Origin: Candidatus Melainabacteria bacterium
GTDB lineage: Bacteria; Cyanobacteriota; Vampirovibrionia; 2-02-FULL-35-15
Assembly (NCBI GenBank): GCA_016201905.1
Contig: JACQBQ010000014.1
Span: 1-64,000, forward strand
Length of the DNA stretch: 64,000 bases
Direction of reading: 5' to 3'
This document shows positions 54,941 through 64,000 of this stretch, one piece after another (the stretch's first letter is position 1; each line of letters starts with the position of its first letter). Made by a program: the position numbers and the translations under genes. The notes below the pieces were generated by a model. The model was not told where the DNA came from. It ran no database searches and was given only the letters and a program-made list of their open reading frames with translations.

Positions 54941-55828
54941 TTAATTTCTGTTAAGCAGTATATTTAATTCTTCTTTTTGTACCATGTAAACATTGTTACA
55001 AAAATGGCATCTGCCTTCAGCATAGCCTACAGTATCAATTATTTTTCTGATTTCATTTTTTCCTAATGATGCAACTGCACTTTCAAATCTGTTTTGACTA
55101 CAACCGCAATGAAAACATAGTCCTTCAAACTCAAGTAGCATCTCGACCTCAAAATCAGCGAGCGCTTTCCTTATGATTTCTTCAAGGTTTAAACCTGATC
55201 TTAGTAATATTGAAAATGGATCTAACTTTGAAACAGTTTCTTCGGCTTTTTTTATGTCTTCTTTACTTGCTTGAGGCATTGTTTGAATTAATATTCCACC
55301 TGCTTGTAAAACCTTGCCGGAATTAGGTTCTAAATAAACCCCGCATGATAAGTAAGAAGAAATTTGTTCAGAACTTGCAAGATAATTTACTACATCTTTA
55401 GCAATTTCACCTGAAACAAGTTCTACAGAACTTTTATATGGTAGTCCTTTCTCAGTATCATAACTTACATGTAAATATCCTATGTTTCCAACAGCTTTAT
55501 CAATGTCTACATATCCTTTTTTGTCAAAGCATTCTACTTTAGGATTAGCAACATATCCTCTTACTGTTCCTTCATTACTTGAATCAACAATAATACTGCC
55601 GAGTGGACCATTGCCTTTTATGTTTAAAGTTAAATGACCTTTTGTTTTTCTAAGTGTATAGCAGAGTAAAATCCCAGATGCACAGGTTCTTCCTAAAGCA
55701 ACTGTTGCTGTATGGGATAAATTATGTCTTTGCCTAGCTTCTTCAGTTATAGTACTTATTGAAACTGCAATTGCTCGAAATGCACCGTTTTTTGTAAAAG
55801 CTTTTACTAAATAATCACTGTCTGGCAT
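54941..55828 (-). CDS. hslO: Redox-regulated chaperone Hsp33
   Basis: A 295-aa holdase activated by oxidation. The C-terminal zinc centre is complete: C-G-C in FHCGCSQNRF (about 238-240) and CHFC in EGRCHFCNNVY (about 271-274). The N-terminal domain has typical GRTCASGILL and KGNGPLGSIIVD segments. Normal length. It diverges from tRNA-Gly. Confidence 0.95.
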   Translation of the reverse strand: MPDSDYLVKAFTKNGAFRAIAVSISTITEEARQRHNLSHTATVALGRTCASGILLCYTLRKTKGHLTLNIKGNGPLGSIIVDSSNEGTVRGYVANPKVECFDKKGYVDIDKAVGNIGYLHVSYDTEKGLPYKSSVELVSGEIAKDVVNYLASSEQISSYLSCGVYLEPNSGKVLQAGGILIQTMPQASKEDIKKAEETVSKLDPFSILLRSGLNLEEIIRKALADFEVEMLLEFEGLCFHCGCSQNRFESAVASLGKNEIRKIIDTVGYAEGRCHFCNNVYMVQKEELNILLNRN

Positions 55829-55856
55829 GAGATTAGAGAATATGATAAATTTACCA

Positions 55857-55885
55857 TTGACTCCGTTTTAATGGTGAAATAATTA
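55857..55885 (+). promoter_or_regulatory. Possible promoter of tRNA-Gly
   Basis: TTGACT, a 17-bp spacer and TAATTA lie about 64 bp upstream of the mature tRNA start. The -35 is good and the -10 poor. Confidence 0.35.
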
Positions 55886-55948
55886 AATGAATAGTAAGCT
55901 AATAAAGACCAGAAAGAACGATGTCATTTTAGAGCTAGAAGTAAAAAC

Positions 55949-56020
55949 GCGGAAGTAGTTCAGTGGTAGAATGTCTCCTTGCCAAGGAGAAGGTCGCGGG
56001 TTCGAGCCCCGTCTTCCGCT
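55949..56020 (+). tRNA. tRNA-Gly (anticodon GCC)
   Basis: A 72-nt cloverleaf: acceptor GCGGAAG/CTTCCGC, anticodon loop TTGCCAA giving GCC, and T-arm CGGGTTCGAGCCCCG. No CCA is encoded. Confidence 0.95.
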
Positions 56021-56183
56021 AGTCTTAAGAGATCAACAACAATAAATTTTGTCGCGATTTGTCGCCTGGAAGTTTTGAAAATAGTGGCTTAATTGGATTA
56101 CATATTGCTTTTCATATTTAATATTGTTATTGTATTGAAAATATAGGAAATAAATTAAGTCCTTAATTAAGGAGAAGATAATC

Positions 56184-56669
56184 ATGGCAAAGATAGTAAT
56201 TACTAGTGCTTTACCAGCTACACTTGCTAAATATAAAAAAGCATTTGGGGAAAGAGTTATGGATTCAAGTGACAAGATGATTCTAGTAAAAAAAGTTACT
56301 ACTAAGGAAAAAGCTGAGTTATCTGCTGATTCAGATATTCAAATATTTAGTAAAAGAGGAGTAGAACTATCAAACCAATCTGGGACTAAAGAAAAAGAGA
56401 AAGAGGCTAATAGACCAGAGATACTTGGACCAGGATCAGAGATACTAAGGATGTGTAGAGAAAGAGAGGCTAATAGACAAGAGATACAAAGGATATGTAG
56501 AGAAAGATTAGTAGAACTATCAAGGACATCTGCAGCGCCTAAAGGAAAAGAAATGTCAGTGATAGAAAGAGACATGCTAGCAAGAGAAAAAGAAGAAGAA
56601 GAAGCTCTCTGGAGTAAAGTCAATTCAAGAGATGCTTATGGCTATTTTCTTCCGAGTGACTTTAAGTAA
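56184..56669 (+). CDS. Hypothetical coiled protein with internal repeat, 161 aa
   Basis: No family recognised. A TAAGGAG site precedes the ATG, so expression is likely. Residues 1-40 form a compact start; from about 58 the protein is highly charged with an imperfect internal duplication: EANRPEI and EANRQEI, RMCRERE and RICRERL, VELSNQS and VELSRTS. It looks like a repeat-expanded coiled region. No signal peptide. It is located after tRNA-Gly with about 160 bp of AT-rich sequence between. Confidence 0.6.
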   Translation: MAKIVITSALPATLAKYKKAFGERVMDSSDKMILVKKVTTKEKAELSADSDIQIFSKRGVELSNQSGTKEKEKEANRPEILGPGSEILRMCREREANRQEIQRICRERLVELSRTSAAPKGKEMSVIERDMLAREKEEEEALWSKVNSRDAYGYFLPSDFK

Positions 56670-56909
56670 ACCTTAAGACTATAAGATAATTTTCTTTTCA
56701 GATTAAACCAAAAAATAGCTTAAATAATCTAATTAAAAACAACGGACTTCACCAGATATCAAATTATTGCCACATGCCTAAATATGCGTGGACTTCATGA
56801 AGCTCAAAATAATGTAGGGCATATACAATGTAAATAAAATTAGGTATGATCAATGGTGAGTAATAAAAGTGCAACAGATGCGACACCATGATTAAAGAAG
56901 GATTGCATA

Positions 56910-58133
56910 GTGGCTACTGATACAAGAACAGAAAAAATTACGTTTAAAGATGGAAAGATTATAGTGCCGAATAATATAGCGGTTCCATATATTGAAGGTG
57001 ATGGAACAGGTCCTGATATTACAAAAGCAACCTTGAAAGTTTTAAATGAGGCATTAAAGAAAGTATATAAGGGTGAAAGAAATATTACGTATTATGAGGT
57101 ATTAGCAGGGCAAAAAGCTTTTGATAAAACAAAAAGCTGGTTGCCTGATGAAACAGTTAAAATCATTCGTGATTATAAAATTGCAATTAAAGGACCTTTA
57201 GCTACTCCTACAGGTGGCGGTATTAGAAGTTTAAATGTTGCTTTAAGACAAGTTTTTGATCTGTATTCATGTGTAAGGCCAATAAAATACTTTGAAGGTG
57301 TACCAACACCTACTAAGCATCCGGAAAAAGTCGATCTTATTATTTTTCGTGAAAATACTGAGGATGTTTACAGTGGGATAGAATTTAAATCTGATTCAAA
57401 AGAAGCAAAACAACTTTCTGACTTTTTAAAATCTCTTGGACATGAGATTAGAGTTGATTCTGGGATTGGAATTAAACCAATTTCAAAGTTTGGCAGTAAA
57501 CGTCTTGTGCGAAAAGCAATTGAATATGCCATTAAAAATAAGAAGCCATCAATTACTTTAGTACATAAAGGAAATATTCAAAAATTTACTGAAGGGGCTT
57601 TTTGCCAATGGGGCTATGAACTAGCAAAAGAAGAATTTGATTCTTTTATTGTTACAGAAGAAGATGTAAATAAAAAATATAATGGCAAGAGTCCAGAAGG
57701 GAAGATTCTGCTTAAAGATCGCATTGCAGACAATATGTTTCAGCAGTTATTAATCAGGCCTGATGAATACTCTGTAATTGCGACGACAAATTTAAATGGT
57801 GACTATTTATCAGATGCTTGTGCAGCCCAGGTTGGTGGTTTAGGTATTGCACCCGGTGCAAATATAGGTGATGAAATTGCTATATTTGAAGCAACTCACG
57901 GTACTGCACCAAAGTATGCAGGTCAGGACAAAGTTAATCCAGGTTCAATGATTTTATCTGGTGTAATGATGTTTGATTATTTGGGCTGGGAAGAAGCATC
58001 AAAGCTGATAGTTAATGCATTTGCTAAAACAATTAAACAAAAAAAAGTAACTTATGATTTGGAAAGGCAAATGACAGGAGCTACTCTATTAAAAACCAGC
58101 CAGTTTGCCGATGCCATTATTCAAAATTTTTAG
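56910..58133 (+). CDS. icd: Isocitrate dehydrogenase (NADP-type)
   Basis: A 407-aa enzyme oxidising isocitrate to 2-oxoglutarate. [13 protein letters not shown]-type N-terminus ([12 protein letters not shown], about 25-36), [18 protein letters not shown] (substrate phosphate loop) and [13 protein letters not shown] mark the E. coli-type homodimeric enzyme, and [11 protein letters not shown] lies in the cofactor site. It starts at GTG 56910, supported by an AAGGA site 8 bases upstream. No other TCA-cycle gene is adjacent. Confidence 0.95.
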   Translation: MATDTRTEKITFKDGKIIVPNNIAVPYIEGDGTGPDITKATLKVLNEALKKVYKGERNITYYEVLAGQKAFDKTKSWLPDETVKIIRDYKIAIKGPLATPTGGGIRSLNVALRQVFDLYSCVRPIKYFEGVPTPTKHPEKVDLIIFRENTEDVYSGIEFKSDSKEAKQLSDFLKSLGHEIRVDSGIGIKPISKFGSKRLVRKAIEYAIKNKKPSITLVHKGNIQKFTEGAFCQWGYELAKEEFDSFIVTEEDVNKKYNGKSPEGKILLKDRIADNMFQQLLIRPDEYSVIATTNLNGDYLSDACAAQVGGLGIAPGANIGDEIAIFEATHGTAPKYAGQDKVNPGSMILSGVMMFDYLGWEEASKLIVNAFAKTIKQKKVTYDLERQMTGATLLKTSQFADAIIQNF

Positions 58134-58144
58134 AACTCTTTTTC

Positions 58145-58561
58145 TCAAGCAAAAGCCAGTTCATTTAATTTATTTTCTGCTTTCCTGTTTTCCTTATCTT
58201 GATCAACCGTTGCACTAAGTAAATCATACATTCTTCTAAGTAGTGCAAGTATTTGAAACTTTTTGAAAATAGATTTATTTGGATCAGTGTTTGAATTTGG
58301 GTTTGTTATGCTGTTTGTCAATTCTTCTTCAACACAAACTTCAGAGCGAAATAACCCAGCCATAAACTTTGATATTCCACTGTACCCGCTGCTTGGATTT
58401 GAAGGATTAATTTGTGGAAATGGATTAGGTGGAAGTTCACAATTACAAGAAGGGTCAACATCTTGAGCAGGTGGCATATTTGCTGTGCCTCTTCCCCTTC
58501 TACCAGTGCCAAGAACTCCTTGACATGCCCTGCCTATAGCTCCTACTGTTAATCCGCCCAT
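58145..58561 (-). CDS. Hypothetical protein, 138 aa
   Basis: Unrecognised. The start is firm: AGGAGGG lies just before the ATG at 58561. The first 30 residues are glycine- and arginine-rich without a true signal peptide. The middle is Pro/Asn/Ser-rich with CNCE and a further cysteine (SEVCVEEEL), and the last 45 residues are an amphipathic helix. Mostly disordered in appearance. It ends 11 bp from the convergent icd gene. Confidence 0.55.
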   Translation of the reverse strand: MGGLTVGAIGRACQGVLGTGRRGRGTANMPPAQDVDPSCNCELPPNPFPQINPSNPSSGYSGISKFMAGLFRSEVCVEEELTNSITNPNSNTDPNKSIFKKFQILALLRRMYDLLSATVDQDKENRKAENKLNELAFA

Positions 58562-58697
58562 TTTGCTACCCTCCTTGTAAATTCCCTAACAAATAAAAGC
58601 TTAAAATAAGAACGTTATGGTTTTATAAAGGAAAAACGTATGACTTCTTTAAATTTTTACAAGGTAAAAATAGAGTTAATTAATGGTTATGGTTTTG

Positions 58698-60224
58698 TTA
58701 ATTAAAACCCTTGCTGATTAACTGGTTTTTGGTTGAAATGCTGCTTGTTGTCTTACCTGCAATTTTTAACAGTGGATTACTGTAGGCAGTGATTATAAAT
58801 ATTGCAATTACTGAGATTAAAATTGCAGAATTTAACTCATTTGATTTGCCAAGCGATTCTTTATTTGAATCCATATTTAATACTGCATTAGAGGGTTTGT
58901 CTACAATCATAAGCTTTACAATAAGTGAATAATAATAAATAGATAAAATTGTTGTTATAAGAGCAATTGAACCTAAAACAATTCCTGCAAACCCACAGTC
59001 AAAGCTTGATTTAAACAGTATAAATTTTGCAATGAAACCTGCAGGTGGAATTGGTAAACCTGCCAGATTAAATAAGCATACAGAAAATGCAAATGCAAGT
59101 AAGGGCCTTTTTTGAGATAAGCCGCTATAGTCACTTATAGAGTCTGAGTTTGCTTCATTTCCAAATGCAATAATACACAAGAAAGCACCAAGATTCATTA
59201 TTGAATAGATAATCAAATAAAAAATGCTGCTTGTAATCGTCTCAGTTCTAAAGAGTGCAAGCCCAATTAAAATGTAACCAATTTGAGCAATTGAGGAGTA
59301 TGCCATAAGTCTTTTAATTGATGACTTATTTATAGCTTCACCTAGTGCTACAAAGTTTCCAATAATCATTGATAAGACTGAAATAGTGATAATCATTGGT
59401 TGCCATAGGTTACTTGTAAAATCAAAAAGCGTGATTATGAGTCTTAAGCTTATTGCGAAACCACTAGCTTTTGATATTACTGATAAAAATGCAGTCGCTG
59501 GAGTAGGTGCACCATCATATACGTCTGGAGACCACATGTGAAATGGAGCACTTGCAAGCTTAAATCCTAAGCCAGCGACGATTAATATTAATAGAACTAC
59601 AATTATTGAACTGTTTAGATTTCCGTCACCAGAGAGCTGTAATAATTTATATTTTATTTCTTGAAATTGAGTTGCTCCTGTAATTCCATAGAGAATTGAA
59701 AGTCCAAATAAAAATATAGCTGAAGCACTTGCACTGTTTAATAAATATTTTATTGAGGCTTCATTGCTCCTCAAATCATATTTTGAATATCCAGCTAATA
59801 ATATTGAGCTTAAACCTAATGTTTCCAGTGCAATAAACAATGTAATTAGATCATTTGCTCCGACTAAAAATAGGCTACCAAGTACTGCGCTGAGCAATAT
59901 AATCATGAACTCGCTTTTATGTATAAAACCGTTAGTGTATTTTACTGAGCCAAGTATTAGTAAAATTGCAGTTGTTAGAATTAAAAGTCTAAATACAACA
60001 CTTAAATTGTCTGCAATAAACATTCCACTAAGGATTTGTACTGGCTCAGTTATATTGAGCTGGTTTTTGATAATGTGCACACAGCCTGTAAACATTAACA
60101 GTGTTGAAGTTATCCATATAATATCTTTATACTTGCTTGTACTGAGAAATACAGCTATAACAATGGCTGAAAGCACTAATAGCTCAGGATAAAGTATTGA
60201 GATAAGATCTTTAAACCACAACAT
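58698..60224 (-). CDS. nuoN: NADH-quinone oxidoreductase subunit N (NuoN/NdhB)
   Basis: A 508-aa polytopic inner-membrane subunit of complex I / NDH-1 with about 14 hydrophobic segments. The proton-channel core is visible in the KLASAPFHMWSPDVYDGAPTP segment and the following lysine-bearing helices, and LAGLPIPPAGFIAKF is characteristic of subunit N. It closes the nuo operon in many bacteria, but no nuoL or nuoM is adjacent here: the upstream side opens into a divergent unknown gene. Either the operon is split, or this one gene is relocated. Confidence 0.93.
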   Translation of the reverse strand: MLWFKDLISILYPELLVLSAIVIAVFLSTSKYKDIIWITSTLLMFTGCVHIIKNQLNITEPVQILSGMFIADNLSVVFRLLILTTAILLILGSVKYTNGFIHKSEFMIILLSAVLGSLFLVGANDLITLFIALETLGLSSILLAGYSKYDLRSNEASIKYLLNSASASAIFLFGLSILYGITGATQFQEIKYKLLQLSGDGNLNSSIIVVLLILIVAGLGFKLASAPFHMWSPDVYDGAPTPATAFLSVISKASGFAISLRLIITLFDFTSNLWQPMIITISVLSMIIGNFVALGEAINKSSIKRLMAYSSIAQIGYILIGLALFRTETITSSIFYLIIYSIMNLGAFLCIIAFGNEANSDSISDYSGLSQKRPLLAFAFSVCLFNLAGLPIPPAGFIAKFILFKSSFDCGFAGIVLGSIALITTILSIYYYSLIVKLMIVDKPSNAVLNMDSNKESLGKSNELNSAILISVIAIFIITAYSNPLLKIAGKTTSSISTKNQLISKGFN

Positions 60225-60402
60225 TGTATTGTGATTATAGAGCTTTTTAACTTATTTAAATATTTAGAACGAATAAAAGTTATAAAGTAATTTATGTAAG
60301 ATATATTAATATTTTATTGGCTAAACTGGGAATAAAAACAATTAGGAGCAAATTTAAGTAAATTAGGTAAAAAGGTAATTTGAAGTAAAAAGGTTATAAA
60401 AA

Positions 60403-61302
60403 ATGAAGACTGTTTTAAAAATGTATTTTATATCATATGCTTGTTTGTCTTTAACATTAATTTTTATAATTTTGTCTTGTTTAATTTGTCAGGCTCAGAC
60501 TACTTTGCCAAAAGATTTACCTAAGTCAAAAGATGTAAGTATTAAAGAAAGTTCTCAAAATGTTGATATGGATGGACTTGCAAAAGATGCATCAGATAAA
60601 TCTCAGGAAGACAAAGAGAAGGTTATAGATCCAAGTGAAAACTATAAACTGATTGCAATTTATTTAATTGCTAATAAGCCAAGGGCACTAATTAAGAATT
60701 TGGCAATACCCGATGAGGCTCCTAAAGAATATCAGGTTGGTGACTTTTTAGATGAGTTCCAGACAATTTCAGTTTCAAAAATTTCTTTTAACCCTACTGC
60801 TAGGATTGAACTAGTAGATCAAAATGGATTAAGTTATTTAATAAAACCTCACAGTATTGATGTAAAATCACTACCCAGTTCTCCTAAAACTACTTTTTCT
60901 AATAGAGCTGCCCCTACTTATTTTTCTGGAGGGAATACTAAGTCATCTTCAAAAAGAAATCAAGCTGCTGCAAATGATGTTCCTGCTTCTAGTAGTACGC
61001 CTGCTGCTACAGCTCCAGCACCTAGTAGTACGGATACAAATAAAAAAGAAGAAGAAACTGTTGAAACAGCAGTTAAAAAAGATGAAACGTCCAAACCAGC
61101 AAGTGAAGTAACAGCTCAATCAAACCAAACGGCACCAGCTGCACAGTCACTTCAGTCCGTTACAACAGGAACGCAGGCAGCTGTTTCAGTGCCACCTATG
61201 CAAAAAACAGCGGCACCAGATACCACGGCTAAGTCTCCAGCTGCTGCATCTACACCTCAAGATCCACTAAGCAGACCGACAGATCCATTTCAACGGCAAT
61301 AA
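60403..61302 (+). CDS. Secreted Ala/Pro-rich protein, possible PilP/GspC-like component
   Basis: A 299-aa protein with a signal peptide or anchor (about 10-33). Residues about 85-150 form a small beta domain (NYKLIAIYLI, YQVGDFLDEF, ISVSKISF, ARIELVDQNG) reminiscent of the homology-region fold of PilP/GspC proteins. The last 130 residues are low-complexity Ala/Pro/Ser/Thr. The assignment is tentative: it rests on this pattern and on the PilB/GspE gene 1.6 kb downstream on the same strand. If not pilus-related, it is an unknown envelope protein. Confidence 0.5.
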   Translation: MKTVLKMYFISYACLSLTLIFIILSCLICQAQTTLPKDLPKSKDVSIKESSQNVDMDGLAKDASDKSQEDKEKVIDPSENYKLIAIYLIANKPRALIKNLAIPDEAPKEYQVGDFLDEFQTISVSKISFNPTARIELVDQNGLSYLIKPHSIDVKSLPSSPKTTFSNRAAPTYFSGGNTKSSSKRNQAAANDVPASSSTPAATAPAPSSTDTNKKEEETVETAVKKDETSKPASEVTAQSNQTAPAAQSLQSVTTGTQAAVSVPPMQKTAAPDTTAKSPAAASTPQDPLSRPTDPFQRQ

Positions 61303-61310
61303 AATCCCAA

Positions 61311-62621
61311 ATGAAGAAACTAGACTGTAATTTTGAAAGAAGGAGAAAAGAATTTGTTAGCCAGCTGCCAGAATATTCTATCGCTATTATTCCAAACAAA
61401 TTAATTTCAATTCGTTCAAATGATGTTGAATACAAATACCGACCTGACAGTGATTTTTACTACCTGACAGGTTTTGACGAACCTAATTCGATTTGTGTTC
61501 TTGTTAAAGAAAAACGAGAGTTTACTTATCTTTTGTTCGTTGAAGGTAAAGAGCAAGAGAAAGAAATTTGGGTTGGAGAAAAAGCTGGTATTCAAGGTGC
61601 AAAATCTATTTATAAAGCTGACAGTGCTTACTTGATTACACAGTTTGATGATGTATTGAAGAAAATCATCTCTGGTATGGAACATATATATTTCCCGCTT
61701 GGAAAAAATAAAGAATTAGATTTAAAAATAACTTCTCTTCTTTCCGAGAGTAGAGCAAATGTAAGAAGTGGAATTAAAACACCCAGAGCAATTTTTGATC
61801 CAAGAGATCTTATTCATAAGATGAGATTGATAAAAGATAGTTATGAGATTGATTGCATGAAAAAAGCTGCTGACATTTCAAAAAATGCCCATGTTTTAGC
61901 TATGTCATATGCAAAGAATGGAATGTTTGAATACGAATTGGAAGCAATTATTGAATATAAATTTAGAAAAGAAGGTGCTATTGGACCAGCTTATCCATCA
62001 ATCGTGGGCTCGGGGAAAAATTGTACAATTTTACACTACATAAAAAACAATAAAAAAATTCAGAAAAATGATTTGTTGTTAATTGATGCTGGTTCTGAGT
62101 ATGACTATTATGCTTCTGATTTAACCAGAACTTTTCCTGTAAATAAAAAGTTTAATAGTATTCAAAAAGATATTTATCAAATTGTTTTAGAAGCACAGAC
62201 TAAAGCAATCGAACAGATTAAGCCTGGGAAGAGGTTTATCGACTCACATAATAAAGCAGTTGGTGTATTAGTAGAAGGTTTAAAAGAGCTTAGGCTATTA
62301 AAAGGAAGTATAGGCGAAATTATAAAAAAAGGAAAATATAAAAAGTTTTTTATGCACAGAACTGGACATTGGCTCGGTCTGGATGTCCATGATGCAGGTC
62401 CATATATTGATAACAATGGCAATTCTATAAAATTGGTACCAGGCATGGTAATGACTGTTGAGCCTGGCATATATATATCCGAAAACTTGGAAGATGTTCC
62501 AGAAAAATTTAAAGGGATTGGAATTAGGATTGAAGATGATGTGTTGGTAACAAATGGTGGCAATAAAGTTTTAACTTATGGTACTCCGAAAACCATAGAT
62601 GAAATTGAAGCATTTAGTTAA
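61311..62621 (+). CDS. pepP: Xaa-Pro aminopeptidase (aminopeptidase P)
   Basis: A 436-aa metallopeptidase cleaving N-terminal residues before proline. The AMP_N domain (about 1-130; YRPDSDFYYLTGF) is followed by the pita-bread domain with dinuclear metal ligands: DAGSEYDYYASDLTR (two Asp, about 262-276), HRTGHWLGLDVHD (His, about 346-358), VEPGIY (Glu) and RIEDDVLV (Glu). Cytoplasmic. It begins 8 bp after the preceding secreted-protein gene, so the two share a transcript. Confidence 0.95.
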   Translation: MKKLDCNFERRRKEFVSQLPEYSIAIIPNKLISIRSNDVEYKYRPDSDFYYLTGFDEPNSICVLVKEKREFTYLLFVEGKEQEKEIWVGEKAGIQGAKSIYKADSAYLITQFDDVLKKIISGMEHIYFPLGKNKELDLKITSLLSESRANVRSGIKTPRAIFDPRDLIHKMRLIKDSYEIDCMKKAADISKNAHVLAMSYAKNGMFEYELEAIIEYKFRKEGAIGPAYPSIVGSGKNCTILHYIKNNKKIQKNDLLLIDAGSEYDYYASDLTRTFPVNKKFNSIQKDIYQIVLEAQTKAIEQIKPGKRFIDSHNKAVGVLVEGLKELRLLKGSIGEIIKKGKYKKFFMHRTGHWLGLDVHDAGPYIDNNGNSIKLVPGMVMTVEPGIYISENLEDVPEKFKGIGIRIEDDVLVTNGGNKVLTYGTPKTIDEIEAFS

Positions 62622-62873
62622 AGTTATTAACATGAAATTAAGAAGATAAGAATCCCTTATATGCATTAGATATTAGCCTTACATTCTCAGAATTTTGTTA
62701 ATTTAGGTTAATTGCATTATAAAATTAGGATTTTTAACTGCAATTTATAAGATTTTTTGATTAGAATGTTATTTTTACCCTAGAATTGTAAATAATAAAA
62801 TTAGTACTTAATTTAGTTAAAATCATTCTATGCTCCGATAATTCTAAAAAACTAAAAAGGGAATAATGTTTAT

Positions 62874-64000
62874 ATGGCTACAGCAAATCCAACCAGAGCA
62901 TCACTAACTCAACTGTTAAAAAATGGCAAGACCTCACTCAATGAGGCACTAAAGCTTCTTGTTGATGCTTCAGGGGCTTTGAACTTTGAATATTTGGATA
63001 AAAATTTACTTTCAGCTATGCCTTCTTCCTGGCCAGCTGAACAAGCAATACCACTATTATTTTGGAATAACAAGCTGTATGTTGGTGTGCCTGAGAATCA
63101 TGAAACATCCTTGAGAAATAATCTTTCCGAATTTTTAAATGGCTGCCAAATTGAATTCTCAAACATAAAAGCAGACAGTTGGAATAAATGGTTTGCACTT
63201 ATAGGCAAAACTACAGCAAATGTTCCTACGGCTCAGGCTACTCCTTATGACACAAAGGTCCAGCAGGCACAAGGACTACAGCAAAAAAGACTACCCCAGC
63301 AGCAGCAGGTTCAGTCTTCAGCACCACCAGCTAGTGCGCCACATGCAAAACTTGGTGCAGAACTTGAAGCGACAATTGACAGAATCCCCATCAGGCAAAT
63401 AATGGCTACTGATGAAGGAGCAATTGCAAATGATGTTAGGGCACTAATGGGAGAAGCTTTAAACCAAAGAGCCAGTGATATTCATTTTGAACCGACTACA
63501 AAAGGTTTAATAGTTAGGTTTAGAGTTGATGGAATATTAAGAGATATCTGTAGATATTTTTCTACAGTTCAGGACTTAAGAAAAGTTGTTATTGCCCGAA
63601 TAAAAATCATTGCTGATTTAAATATTGCTGAACAAAGACAACCTCAGGATGGTCGTGTTACTGAAGTTTTGGGTGGGCAAAGAGTTGATCTTAGGGTCTC
63701 TACTCTACCGACACTGCATGGTGAAAAGTGTGTTATAAGAATACTTCCGCATGAAAATAACTTTAGTAACTTATTGGACTTAGGTATACCAAAAGCAAGA
63801 CTGGCTATATATGAAGAATGGTTAGGCAGAAGCCAGGGCATGATATTAATTACAGGCCCAACAGGTTCAGGAAAAACAAGCACTCTGTATACAAGTCTTG
63901 CAAAACTAGTTGACACGACAAAAAATGTTGTAACGGTTGAAGATCCTGTTGAATACCAATTGGCAAGAGTTAATCAGGTTCAGGTAAATGTTAAGGCTGG
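62874..64000 (+). CDS. pilB: Type IV pilus / type II secretion ATPase PilB/GspE (5' part, cut by window edge)
   Basis: At least 375 residues are visible and the frame is open to the right edge. An N-terminal regulatory domain (about 1-125) and a Gln/Pro/Ala-rich linker (about 126-155) lead to the ATPase core: DIHFEP (about 202), the arginine-rich segment RLDLRV-like (VDLRVSTLP), Walker A GPTGSGKTS (about 328-336) and the Asp-box EDPVEYQ near 350. It powers pilin assembly. The ATG at 62874 is the in-frame start; an AAGGGA site lies 13 bases upstream, and an out-of-frame ATG at 62866 opens only a 13-codon frame. The signatures fit PilB/GspE better than retraction ATPase PilT. Confidence 0.9.
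   Translation, partial: MATANPTRASLTQLLKNGKTSLNEALKLLVDASGALNFEYLDKNLLSAMPSSWPAEQAIPLLFWNNKLYVGVPENHETSLRNNLSEFLNGCQIEFSNIKADSWNKWFALIGKTTANVPTAQATPYDTKVQQAQGLQQKRLPQQQQVQSSAPPASAPHAKLGAELEATIDRIPIRQIMATDEGAIANDVRALMGEALNQRASDIHFEPTTKGLIVRFRVDGILRDICRYFSTVQDLRKVVIARIKIIADLNIAEQRQPQDGRVTEVLGGQRVDLRVSTLPTLHGEKCVIRILPHENNFSNLLDLGIPKARLAIYEEWLGRSQGMILITGPTGSGKTSTLYTSLAKLVDTTKNVVTVEDPVEYQLARVNQVQVNVKA

Noticed and set aside
62866-62907. 13-codon leader frame before pilB
   Set aside because: It sits closer to the ribosome-binding site than the pilB ATG, but is too short and without family or regulatory evidence.

Overview
The window is AT-rich bacterial chromosome, densely coded on both strands, with one clear accessory island and several small insertions. 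It encodes LPS-related functions (kdsC, LptC- and LptA-like proteins), type IV pilus / type II secretion genes (PilM-PilN fusion, prepilin peptidase, a PilB/GspE ATPase cut by the right edge), a radical-SAM/DUF2344 fusion protein followed by RNase E/G, a lone NuoN/NdhB-type subunit, a histidine kinase with an ANTAR response regulator, and a DapL-like aminotransferase. A diderm, pilus-bearing, uncultivated-type lineage near Cyanobacteria (Melainabacteria / Vampirovibrionia) would fit. That placement is inferred from gene content only; no rRNA or ribosomal protein gene is present to test it.

Layout. 1-1.9 kb: non-coding edge, a hypothetical gene, and a HEPN/MNT pair lying between an intact tRNA-Glu and a decayed copy of the same tRNA. 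2-9.3 kb: a mainly minus-strand run (ubiX, bioF-like, sugar-ABC ATPase, prepilin peptidase, PilM-PilN fusion, sugar-ABC permease) in which pilus and sugar-transport genes alternate. 9.3-15.8 kb: plus-strand block with the radical-SAM/DUF2344 protein, RNase E/G, folC and a thioredoxin-like protein. 15.8-21.4 kb: argG, uppS, prfA, a Tat-signal protein and a Rieske oxygenase.

21.7-30.8 kb is the accessory region: an ORF6N protein, a membrane transglutaminase-like gene split by a (GAACA)14 tract, a candidate replication initiator followed by 22-bp iteron-like repeats, a DUF3854/Toprim-like plus P-loop protein, several unknown genes, a MerR-type DNA-binding protein and a large serine recombinase whose stop codon lies inside tRNA-Ser(CGA). 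I read this as an integrated plasmid-like element; its left end is not resolved.

30.9-39.6 kb: housekeeping genes (kdsC, alr, purH, glyQ, plsC-like, hydrolase, acyl-CoA dehydrogenase, def). 39.6-40.2 kb: a hairpin-rich non-coding stretch around a CAT-anticodon tRNA. 40.2-45.9 kb: minus-strand operon proC-TPR-lptC-lptA-histidine kinase. 46-52.6 kb: plus-strand operon aminotransferase-TPR-tyrS-histidine kinase-ANTAR regulator behind a good sigma-70-like promoter. 52.6-64 kb: phasin-like gene, mazG, hslO, tRNA-Gly, icd, nuoN, a PilP-like candidate, a Xaa-Pro aminopeptidase and the 5' part of pilB/gspE, with several short proteins of unknown family.

Two interspersed palindromic repeats (one forming the C-terminus of FolC), a 26-bp duplication of the prfA 3' end, and the pentanucleotide tract are the main repeats. 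No CRISPR array, rRNA or DDE-transposase insertion sequence was seen.
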